A stretch of 64,000 nucleotides of DNA from Lithospermum erythrorhizon (lineage: Eukaryota > Streptophyta > Magnoliopsida > Boraginales > Boraginaceae): assembly GCA_019722365.1 (NCBI GenBank), contig JADFUC010000250.1:186001-250000 (forward strand), read 5' to 3'. Each line of letters opens with the position of its first letter. Within the stretch, counting starts at the first letter, position 1. A model generated the notes under the pieces. The model saw nothing but the letters and a program-made list of their open reading frames with translations. It was not told where the DNA came from and made no database searches. The translations under genes and the position numbers were made by a program. This document shows, in pieces, positions 48,960 through 59,224 of this stretch.

Positions 48960-51377
48960 AGTGGGATTGTAAACATGAGTATGTTTGTTCTATTTATCTA
49001 ATTATAGAATATTATATGATATATAGATTAAGTTGTTACTTATGTATTTTCTGGTGTAGTCCGTTATGATTCCCTTTCCCCTACGAATGCTTTCAGTTTG
49101 ACCTGAAAAGATATATATGCTAAATGACTTAGTGCTCGTTTATGAGCACATTCAATATGTAATACTTAATGAGCCCCAAGTACTCCAAAGGTTTCAGCTA
49201 TGTTTGGCGCGTGACTTCGATACGATGAGCATTTGATGTTCGACTACGAGTCCGCACACCTTGTTTTAATGATGACTTAAACATTGATTTACTATCTAAC
49301 ATGTGTGCTCAAGTGTTTTATTTCATAGACATGTTAAAGGTGTTCAGAAAGAGTTTTGTCGTAATATAATATTCTAAGATGCTACCATCGACGTTAAGAA
49401 CAAAAGATATTAAATGACGACGCAAATGTCATACGGCACAGAAGACGAATCAACCATACAAAGACAACAAAGCCAAAAAGATATAAGAATGGATGTGACA
49501 CGCTGGTAAGTCAACTACACACCCACAAGTTATAACCAAAGTTTTATTAAAGAAATGAATCATCAAGAATCAAGACAAATGAGGTTCGATCTAAAATTAA
49601 TTATTTGTATGATTCAGCATTCATGTTCCACGACAACGTTTTTGTTTTTTATGTCGAGCATGAACACGCTGATGCTTATGTCAAGGGGAGATATATGCTA
49701 TTATTATTCTTTATACCCCCTTAATGATAAGTATTTGTTATCACAAAATGAAGAGCTAGTTGACTTCCAAGTGCCATTCGAATTTCCTTTTGATTTGACA
49801 TAACAGAGTGCCATGTGGACTAATGGTTTTACAATTGACTTCTACAAAGGCCAAGCTCTGAAGGGCACAAAGATTCGTTATCACAAACACCAAACCTTTT
49901 ATGCTCTTACGTGTTCATAAAGTTTGTAAGGAAATTATCTCTCATTCAAGTCATGAAGTTTTTGTAGAGTTGGTTTTTAAAATGGTTAAGCTATTTAAAT
50001 CGCTAAAATATCATTTTAAAGAGTCTTTGTATAATGCTCTCTATCGATCCTCATTTGAATTATTAAGAAATCAAGCAAAATGATTTGTGTCATTTGTAAT
50101 TTAATTCTCAAAGCAAGTCAAATTTAGGATCAATCTGTAATAAAATGAAATGCAAACCAACATGCTTTATCTAACGTCTTCTGAAATCTTTGAGCCTATA
50201 CTTTGTCAAAGCAGAAGCTTTTGCAATCGCTCCCTGTAACGGCCTCGCACGTGCCGATTTTCAGTTGAATATTTTGAATTGTTGACAGGATGTTACAAAC
50301 GCACATTCAGGTCGTTACAGAGCCACATTTCAACCGCGCCGTTTATGTTCACGTTTTGACATCCATAAAGTCCAATTCAAAGAATTTCAAACACAACTTT
50401 TGCAACCCAATTGAAAATAAAATTCTAAATTTATTCAGCAGTAACTCTCTGTTTTCTGCATCTTCGAGCCTGGCAGAGATTTTCATGTAGAGTTCAATTT
50501 GTAATACTCTAACCAATCCATTTAGGATTATCTTGTAAAGAGTAAACTTTTCTTGTGAAAGTTAATAGCACAAGCGTCTAACAGTAGGTGGTCTTCTTAG
50601 TCGGAAGGAATTTAATTGTGTGGATTCCTAGCAAGATTGCTAGACGGTTCTAGCGGTGCAAATGTAGCTGTTGCTCAGTCAAAAGTGATTCAATTGGGTG
50701 ACTTCCCAAGGTTGCTTGGAGGGATTCTCATGTTTGCCTAGCATAGCTAAAGTTTTCTAAGTATGATACTAGATCGGGGTGTATATATTTAGTCAAGTTG
50801 TCAGACGCCACTTAGGTTCGAACTGGATAACATATACGAGTTACTTTTCCAAATCCCGAGGTCAGTAAAGTCAAGCGGTCGAAGACTGCTCATAAGGCTC
50901 GTTACATCGCTGTATTTCTATCTCATTTATTACTTATTATCACCTATATCATTATTATTGTTATAAAATTGATAATTGGTATTTGTGTCATTGATCAGAT
51001 AATAGCGTGATTCGATATAGCGTCTAAGTCGATTAAATATTTTTATAGTCAGCAGAAATCTTTCAGACATGCTGATTATAACTATCGGTCAACTGATAAA
51101 GAATTGATAAAATTGATTACTGCTTAAATAAAAAATTGTATAAACTCGTGAGTTAAATATTTATAACAAATCAACAAGAATTTATTATTCTATCAGATAA
51201 TCATATTTGTGTAGGACTATTTGATTGAATATAGTATACTATGTGATCACACCCAAATTGCTAAAAGAGGTTAATTGGGGTAATTGAACTTAAGAATTTT
51301 ATAAATTCAAAAATTGGGTATAATTCTGCTCTAACCTAATTCACCCCCCTCCCCCTTTTGTTATCATATAATCTAAC
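48960..51377 (+). repeat. Possible LTR or solo LTR inside element B
   Basis: The C-rich tract TTCACCCCCCTCCCCCTTTT at about 51339-51358, followed by ATCTAACA, resembles the 3' edge of SIRE/Maximus-type Copia LTRs as I recall them. Upstream (50500-51000) phrases such as AGTCGGAAGGAATTTAATTG and TTGTAAAGAGTAAAC have the same character. The left boundary and a partner LTR were not found, so the call is weak. Short frames at 49555-50490 show no family similarity. Confidence 0.25.
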
Positions 51378-54300
51378 ATTTAATGCATTCCGTAGAAGTC
51401 AAATGCCTTATGTTGTCCACTATGGAGCATTATCTCAAAGTTAAGAATCAGGATCTTAGATCATGATCTGATTTATGCTCATCTGAGACTCTCCTTCATG
51501 AAAATATTGAAAAAAGGGTTAAGAGCAAAATGTTTGACACCCCGATCAAATACGGGGCGTCGTGAGAATCATGCTTTTTGGAGATAATAAGACCGATTGA
51601 TGACCGCATCAAATTCTAATATCTCCGCACCGAGCTTAAACATCATCATCATGATTACTCACCCCAACAAGGTATCTAATTTTATTATCGGGTAAATGGA
51701 TAAGAACGAGGAAGCTGCTTGGCCGGTAGATATTCAGTTATTTAATTCCTTTGAACGCCTCAAATTCCTGGCTATTACAAACCGCAGCGAATAAACAAAA
51801 TGGAGCAGTATTGATGATAACAAGAATGGTTAAAGCAACCACTTTGGTCATCGAGGAAGTTTCAAGCAGGACTTTTCCATCTAGTAAAGAGACGGATTCG
51901 GACACAGTAGCTGTTCTGGTGTACCGGCCATGTTATGAATTGGTGGATACTTCACTTTCGATACATCAATGTTTGTTGACATCAGATGTGAGTACTTATG
52001 TATTTTCTAAAATGCGATGATAAGAATGTAAGATCACTAGAAATGTAGTGACCCAAGTTTATCATTAGCTTAGACAAATATTTTTAAACATTACGAAGTT
52101 AGCCTCGTTGATTAGAATGCTGCTATTATTTATGTTTTGAACATAAATAATTTTTATGTTTTAAGATTAATTCAAGTCAATTGACTATTAATCTCTACAT
52201 GAAAATTGCAAACGATATTAAATCTCCATTATGCTGGTTTGACCAACATAAATATCATAACGTGTATGCTCATAAGAATTCAAGTAAGAGGACTTGAAAT
52301 CTAAAATCTCCTAAGGCAATATGAATTATAAAAGTATAATCACACAAATGACAGATCATAAAGATGAATCTTTGGAACCATATATTTAGAGTATATGATT
52401 AAATGTGAATAAAACTTAGAATTCATAATGAGGCAATCATTAATTAAAATTAAATATTTAGAATTTATTAGAGTCATAAATAAGATTTATTAGATCAATA
52501 AAGAAATCTCACATTATTATTAGTGCATTTGTAAAGCATAAATGTATATGTTTACTAATTTACTATCGTATTTTAGAAATACAATAAGTAAATTTGAATA
52601 GTTCAAATGAACGGTGAAGGTTTAAGTGAAAATTTAATATTCTTTAAAAGAAGAAGTATGTTAACAATAAACTAAATTCATCTAATAATAATATAGGATT
52701 ACATTCTCCGAGTTGAGCTCAAACCACTTAATGTATAGTCAACCAATTAACATCAAGAACGGCCACATTAGACGCGATACGGAATTGTTCCAGACAGTCA
52801 AATTCAAGATCTTATAAAACTTTTACCCCAAGTCAAAACAGCTTCTGATAAAATATAAGACTTGGAACTTGTTGTTACCACAATGGTAATCCAAATAAAA
52901 GGTGATACTTTAAGATATGGGGCCGAAGAACAACGATGACATTTATGATTTATTTGATTCGAAATAGTTTAAATATTCCAAATACATATTTACAACAGTA
53001 TTTACTCTAATATAACTAGTTTATCAAGGAATAAATAACTATCACAACACAAATGATTAATCGAATGAAAATGTCCATGTTTCATGATTCTGATTAATAA
53101 AGGTAATTTATCCAAGTCAAGTGATTTCTTGTAATCGAAAATTTATTAATCATAAATATTTTAGATAACTGGATCTACGATAGTTGATATATAAGTTAAT
53201 GAACATTTCAAATAATTTGAATTCATTAATGTAAACTAGCATTTTATAGACAAGAAGGTCGTAAGCGAAATGCCTAGCATACGCGCTTTAGTACGCGAAA
53301 GACATACTAATGATGAATAACACAACTACAATAAAAATTAGATTGTGTATGAATTTCTATAAAAGATCAAGGATGACTCGAATCTTTTGGTAATTCATAG
53401 AGATCCAAATTATTAAACTCAAGTTGAAAGCACGCCGCTTTATACTGATAAGGCATCTAACTAGGATCCAAGTTGAAATCTCTTGTTGTTGAATCTTCCA
53501 AGAGATACAATTTTGTCCCACTTCATAAAGTTGTATAGATGGAAAGAAGATCAAATGAAAGGGGGTTATATTCTAATTACAACAAATGACCTGCAGCCGT
53601 AAATCGAGTACGCCTACAACCTGAGAAGTTTTGAATAAGAAGTAAGTCGGATTAAACTCTAATGAGTAATCTTGAAAGGTTTCCTAGATTGATATCTCTA
53701 GTAGCTTGCTGAAGCTAGAGGATCAAGATCTCATATTGATCCGAGTTTGTACTCAAATGATGACACTTCCTTCAATAGTTAAAAATAGAAGTGCATATAT
53801 GCATAAACTTGAGAACAAAGAACAACATTTGGATTGCATACTCCACCTAATCAACTGACTAGTATAAGCATAATGCTGTTAAGTAATGTTCTTCTCTCGA
53901 CGCTATGGGCGCTAGATTTAGCGTGAGCCAAACCGCCTAAATGTCATAAACAACTATCAGATGAAAATGTTGAATGAGCTTCAAGATTCAAGTCCACATC
54001 ATTATTATTATGGATATCGATGGTATATATAAAATATACACACTTGCTATTATAAGTAACAACCTTGTTGATTCCCACTGCAATGTAATGTTGTTTCAAG
54101 AGTTTTTTGGATACATGATCCAAAACAAGAAAAACCTCTAACAAGCCAAGAAACAATTAGATTGCTCCTGCCCCTAGTTGGGGTGTGTTCAATGAATGGA
54201 ATCAAACACCACACGACTAGTATGGCTGACTGCTTGGATCAATTTCAATCAAAAAGGGAGCCACAAGTGGATACTCTAATCAATCACATGGGCTTACGAG

Positions 54301-54769
54301 CATTGGAATCAAGTTTAATACTTCTAGTAATTACTCATGCACTATGAAAAATTGGAAAATAGAATATCCGTGTCTCAAGGAAGATTTTCTGCTGCAGCTT
54401 ATGTTGAATTGCGATTCTGCACTTCAAATGGTAGGATTTCATGTGGGTACTGTAGTGAATGTACTTGATATCACAAACGCTCTCCGTAGTGTGAGGATCA
54501 TAATCTGACATTATACTACAAGAGTACGAATGAAAGTCAAGTACACAGATTCATACACCCATTTTGGTAGATTTTTGAGTTCTTGAAAAGTTAAGGGTGA
54601 TTTAGTGCACTACCAGGTATGAGCTGGATATCAGATTAACTTGTCTATTACCAAGACAATTGCGGGTACAAGAGTTTAGTGACACATATCTTACCATAGC
54701 TTAACTGCTGGAAATCGTGTATCGAAGGAATCCTTGATACTAGATTATAAATCGTCCAAGGGCACTGGG
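51378..54769. other. Internal region of element B, last part
   Basis: AT-rich with scattered short frames on both strands and no integrase, reverse transcriptase or RNase H motif that I could find. Positions 51530-51620 and 51700-52010 are slightly more GC-balanced. It ends in the polypurine-like GGGCACTGGGAGG before the 3' LTR. Confidence 0.3.
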
Positions 54770-55742
54770 AGGTTGACCTATGCAGGACCGATCTCATAAA
54801 ATGCCCGTAGAACAATTTAGATTGTACAACCGATTTATACATTCAAAATTATAAGTTCAATATATATTAATTGTTAGACGATTAATATTTAGAATTTACC
54901 GTATCTATTATTGTGGGTTATTTTATATTATTGTGGTCCGCCTACACCTATATATTAAGATAATAGTAGTTAATATTGCCTAATATATTGTTATTGGCCG
55001 ATCCGCCCCTAAGAGGTCACACACAAACAGTAAACCGAATTAATAATAATATGTATTATAACTTCCCGGTTTAAAGTGAAACACGAATGAAACATTCGGG
55101 ACGAAAATCGGTTCTAGATATGTGATAAAATTTAGCAAAGGCTGGAGAGAATAAAGGATGGAGTTTGTTCGATAAGAATAAAGAAGCTTGTTTTAAAAAT
55201 TCTCTATTCTAAGTTATTAAATGAAAAGATAATTGTGTGGATAATTATTTTATTTAATTATTTAATAATTAAATGAGAGGATAATGGAAGTTGGTTGAGA
55301 GTTTTACTCAATGAGAAGTTTTCTTTCATAAAAACTCTATCTCTAAAAACGCTATAAATAGTGAACCAACTTCACATATTCTTTTGCTCATCTTCTCTTG
55401 AGTTTTTGAAGTCAAAAGAATTCTCTCATCTCCCTCCACTAGGTTCAACCGACCCCCATCCCTCTTAGGAAGAAATAGCTTTCTTTTCTTGTTGTTTCGT
55501 TTCACTTTAACCCCTTCTAGTAAAACGCACGGAATAGTTCGGGTTAATTAGTGGTGTGGACTTTCCTGAAGATACTCTACTTTGGGTATATGAGTTCATC
55601 TGTTTTCCGCTGCAAATAAAGTATTCCAAAAGAAAGGAACACTCTAGTAATTCGTATTTATTGTTTTTGTAAAATCAGTAGCATCTAGAATTCGCATCCG
55701 ATTTGTTTAGAACTGATTAAATTCGAATATAAAACCCCAACA
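54770..55742 (+). repeat. 3' LTR of element B
   Basis: Co-linear with 45194-46179. Its first 13 bases are mutated relative to TGTTGGAACTATG, and it ends ACCCCAACA directly before the ATAAA target duplication. TATAAATA is retained at 55353-55360. Confidence 0.8.
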
Positions 55743-55914
55743 ATAAATTGGAGCCTTTGATGAAAAATTATTTTGGCAATAGACTAAAACGAGTTAATTT
55801 GACAAGTTGTATTTGGGATAAATGTGTTAAGTGTGCAAGATGTATTTTATCTACTATTTGGATTACTATTCAATATGGACTTAATTTTTTTTTTTTAAAG
55901 TTTGGGTCCCCTTT

Positions 55915-56788
55915 TGTCGGAAATATGAGATATTAGATCTCATAAATATGTCCGCTACACACCTGATCAGACAACCCATTTACTCATTTAAACATATAAG
56001 TTCGTATTATGTCTTCGATTGTTGGACAATCGACATATTAGGATTAACTCACATTGACATTGGGGTTACGTTTATTAGTGGTCCCTTCATAATCTATATA
56101 TTAATACAATGTTCGTTACGCAATTAATATATTACTTTGCCAATTGAGCCTAAAAGGTCGCTAATAATGCATAACAAGATCAAACTATAATACGATTATA
56201 ACTTCCCGGTTAAAGCACAAAACATCGAATTCGGTTACCACTGGTGAAATCTCGGAAAATCCAAATTTTCTTGAATGATGTATTGTAAGGAAACATCGGG
56301 GCAAATTCAATTATAAAATTTCAACTCCAAAGTCGGCTATAAGTGATAAGTAGCGGGGTAGAATGTTCTTTTATAAGTTTAAATTATAAGGTTTTCCGAG
56401 AAGTGACTACAGTGACTTAAGTTGATTTTTTCACTAGCTCATTCACTTTTTGGTTTTGAGAAAACTAAAAAGAAATCCTTCTCCTCCCCACCCTCTTGTT
56501 ATGTTACCATAGAGGAAGAAAACCTTGCTTTTTCTTCCTCCTAAATTCATTTATTCACTTTTTAATCGTTTCTAAGAAAAACCGAATGAATTCGCTTCGA
56601 CCAATCGCCATGATTGTTTCTTAAAGACAACCAATTTTTGTTGTTCGTAGTCTCGATCATATTCCGCTACACCATGTGCTGGTAGCGATATATAATATAT
56701 CTCTATCAATTATTGTTTTATGATCTCAGATAGTCTTTGTGAATTCGAATCAGATAATATTTAATTTATTTGAACTGAAAACCCAATA
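55915..56788 (+). repeat. LTR of element A, right copy
   Basis: It runs from TGTCGGAAATATGAGAT to ACCCAATA. It pairs with 44244-45039 and lies 172 nt beyond element B's right edge, mirroring the 154 nt on the left. Confidence 0.6.
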
Positions 56789-57289
56789 CCTTTAAGAAGG
56801 GGCCCTGTTCAATAGACCGATATGCATAGTACCTTAGTCGGGCCTGATTATTATCAACGTATTTTATTATTATTAACGTGCTAAATTTATTCAGTTCATA
56901 ATTATTTGTAACAATTTGGACTACAAAATTTAATATTTTAACTATTGTAAACAATTACAAAACACGGTTCCCTTATAATAGGTGGATAACTTGATAATAT
57001 ACAACTAAAAAAATATATGAAAATTTATAAAAAAAAAAAACGAACAACATAATCTTTTAAAGAATAAATATAGTTTTTTTTAAATAATGAATAGAATTAT
57101 TATTTTCAAAAAATTAGAGAATGCGAATGCCCATAAGCCCCTGCTAATTCCTCCATTTATTGTAAATTACGGTCGAAAGACTGCAGATTATTGCCAATAC
57201 CATGCCTCAGACTATTTTTTTTGTCTTGGACACACCCCTCGAATCCTCCCGCAGCTATACTTTTTTATCAGTTTAGCACTAAATACACC
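56789..57289. other. Spacer between element A and the ATG11-carrying element
   Basis: AT-rich, with short homopolymer runs near 57030 and 57075. No gene or repeat recognised. Confidence 0.3.
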
Positions 57290-58369
57290 TTTTCATTATG
57301 AAATGACTATATTACCCCTTTAAAATACATATTGAGCTCACAAAGAAATTTTGTCTCCTAACACTAAAGTAGAGAAATTTTCAGCCTCTCCCCCATTCTG
57401 GGTGCGTAGTAAGCATTGCTGCAGTTTCACAGCGCAAATCGGCCATTTCACCAAAAAGATAAATTGCCGCCTCACCCCAGCACTCCACCCCCACCCCTAC
57501 CCCATCCCCTACCTGTAAAATACCTGCCCACCCCCACCACAAATCGACCCACCCCATCCCCCTGGTCCCCCCGTGATGAGAACACCACCATAATAACTCT
57601 CCAAACTCCTGCTTAAATTCTGTTACTTTATTTTCAAACTGCTTATGGGAAATGTTGAAGTCCTCTACCAATTTCCTTAAATCTTCCTCTTTCAAAAAAT
57701 CAAGCAAGCACTTGCGATTGGGAATCTGCAAAGCAGGCAGAAGTTTACAAGATCTTAATCTCTCAATGTTTTTTCCGAAATTCATTAGCAAGTGGGAATA
57801 ACTGCGACGTTGCTGCAGATAGTAATTCATGAAATCTTTGTAGTTTTGGCTAATCATCCTGTAGATATGATCCAAGTTTCCCCTAGCTATCTCCAATGCT
57901 CTCTCTTGCACTTTTTGCTCTCTGAAGAGTTTATAACAGATCTCAAGCATTGCCAACGAACGATTGTATATGGCCTTGCCCTGCTGGAAATGGTACCTGA
58001 ATTGCCTTTCATAAGAAGGCAAGGTATTTTAGTGGGTACTCTACCCGGGGGACTAGGGGTGGGGTGGGCTGACGGTGGTGGGGGTGAGGCAGGTATTTTA
58101 GTGAAATAACAGGTAGGGGATGAGGGTAAGGGGTGGGGGCTGTGAGGTAGGGATAGGAGGTGAGGTGGAGGCAGGTGGGGGTGGATACCACTATACAATT
58201 TTTTTAGTGAAATGACACTTTGGTTTAATGAACTTCCTAACTACACTGCAACAGTATGTCAAAATAGTCATTTCACACCCTATACTTTGTTACAGTGACA
58301 AAATAGCTTATTTTACTGTGACTTAATGTGTATTTTAAGGGTAATATACTATTTCACTAAGCGAAAATT
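57290..58369. mobile_element. Pack-type element: long inverted repeats enclosing a host ATG11 fragment
   Basis: The left arm (57290-57582), read as complement, aligns co-linearly with the right arm (58030-58369). From the inside outwards, shared blocks are CGGGGG, GGGGTGGG, TGGTGGGGGTG, GGCAGGTATTTTA, CAGGTAGGGGATG, GTGAAATG, ACTGCA, TGTATTTTAA and GGGTAATATA. Between the arms lies only the ATG11-derived stretch. Long terminal inverted repeats around a piece of a cellular gene are what Pack-MULEs and similar Pack-TYPE transposons look like. The superfamily is undecided because clear end motifs and a target duplication were not found. The arms are G-rich on one strand and could form quadruplexes. 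Confidence 0.65.
57597..58022 (-). pseudogene. ATG11: ATG11 (autophagy-related protein 11) gene fragment
   Basis: ATG11 is the autophagy scaffold that links the ATG1 kinase complex to cargo and membranes. On -, an uninterrupted 142-codon frame begins LPSYERQFRYHF and includes REQKVQERALEIARGNL, LLMNFGKNIERLR, NRKCLLDFLKEEDLRKLVE and HKQFENKVTEFKQEFGE. This matches the plant ATG11 segment at roughly residues 135-275, downstream of the N-terminal ubiquitin-like region. It lacks the N-terminus and everything beyond, and runs straight into the flanking inverted repeats, extending the open frame into Gly/Trp-rich nonsense to 57381. No intron, start codon or stop of its own. The family call is strong; it cannot encode a functional ATG11. 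That the frame is still open suggests recent capture or that this part of the coding sequence was taken as one exon. Confidence 0.9.
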
Positions 58370-58659
58370 AAAGCAGATTTTAGTCAAAAAGGCTTCAGAC
58401 ACTAAAATAAGATGCGAGCTACATGTATTACCTTAAAACAGTAAGAGTGCCTTTCAAATTCACCAAACATCAGAATTAAACTAGATAATCTTTTCGTGTA
58501 GATAATACTCTTATAAGAGCCAAGGGTTAAGAATCCTTAAACATCATGCTTAAGTCATTCATACCCATTGGATCAGGTGTTTTTGAAAGGAAAAAAAAAC
58601 GGAAATTATTGAAACTGAAAAAAGTGAGGGAAAATAATATATTTGTGATTTTATGAAAA

Positions 58660-59045
58660 GCAGCATTGACCGAGAACTGTGAAAGCACTCGCACTGCCCG
58701 ATACTCACCCGGTAAGGTTATTGGTGCGATACACGAATGGAACCGGACCGGTGACTTGATACAATACTCGAAAGTCTCAATATATGACAAAAATACTCAA
58801 TTCCGGATCGAAATACCCAAATCCGGACCAACATACCTAAAATCTGGACCGAAATATCCAAAAAATTGAATATCATGAGACCACTGCAAAACCTGACCGA
58901 ACCTGCATCGGTTTCACCCGATAAGCAATCAATCCGGTCCTGGTCCAATTTTTTGCCCAATAGTAACACCGGATCGAACCGAACCAATAATGATTTCCGA
59001 TCCCATTTTTTACCCAATACCCAAACCACATCAATAATATTACTA
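58660..59045. repeat. Subterminal-repeat-like DNA upstream of the RNase gene
   Basis: Degenerate ~25-nt repeats (TCCGGATCGAAATACCC, ATCCGGACCAACATACC, ATCTGGACCGAAATATCC) and several CCGG/ACCGG phrases sit at 58660-59020. This recalls the subterminal repeats of hAT-type elements. It occupies much of the space just upstream of the RNase promoter. No transposase motif is present. Confidence 0.45.
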
Positions 59046-59178
59046 ATTTTAAACAGGATGCTTAAAAAATTATGACGACTCCTATATTTGAAATCTGCAT
59101 CATTATCAACTTATCAAGTGAACAAATTCAATAAGCAAAGTCCAACTGAAGTACCTAACCGAAATATTCGGTTTCTTC

Positions 59179-59186
59179 TATAATAT
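59179..59186 (+). promoter_or_regulatory. Likely TATA box of the RNase T2 gene
   Basis: TATAATAT sits 46 nt before the ATG, leaving a very short leader that contains CAACCAACTCAATA. Position fits a plant core promoter, although the leader would be unusually short. Confidence 0.4.
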
Positions 59187-59224
59187 GACTACCTTTACAA
59201 CTTCTTCAAGCAACCAACTCAATA

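Larger units (their letters stand above)
45194..55742 (+). mobile_element. Copia-like LTR retrotransposon B (~10.5 kb), inserted in element A, 5-bp target duplication
   Basis: LTRs lie at 45194-46179 and 54770-55742. ATAAA occurs immediately before the first (45189-45193) and after the second (55743-55747): a perfect 5-bp target duplication. The first LTR starts TGTTGGAAC and ends CCCAACA. GGCTTCAGAAA right after it is a weak match to the iMet primer site, and GGGCACTGGGAGG before the second LTR is a polypurine-like tract. The LTR style is Copia. I could not find protease, integrase or reverse transcriptase motifs in the 8.6 kb interior, which also holds repeat R copy 3 and a possible further LTR, so it may be a non-coding LARD or a nested element. 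Confidence 0.75.
44244..56788 (+). mobile_element. Outer LTR element A with very short internal region, split by element B
   Basis: Related LTRs at 44244-45039 and 55915-56788 share AATATGAGAT, TTAGATCTCATAAATAT, CATTTAAACATATAAGTTC-like and ATAATACGATTATAAC-like phrases in the same order. Without element B, the internal part is only 154 + 167 nt. It ends in a T-run plus AAAGTTTGGGTCCCC before the second LTR. Such a small interior fits a TRIM-like or internally deleted element with no coding capacity. The outer target duplication is not clear. Confidence 0.6.

Noticed and set aside
57381..58022. A full-length 213-aa protein gene
   Set aside because: Only the first 142 codons match ATG11. The rest is translated inverted-repeat DNA (Gly/Trp-rich), and the frame begins with TTG rather than ATG.
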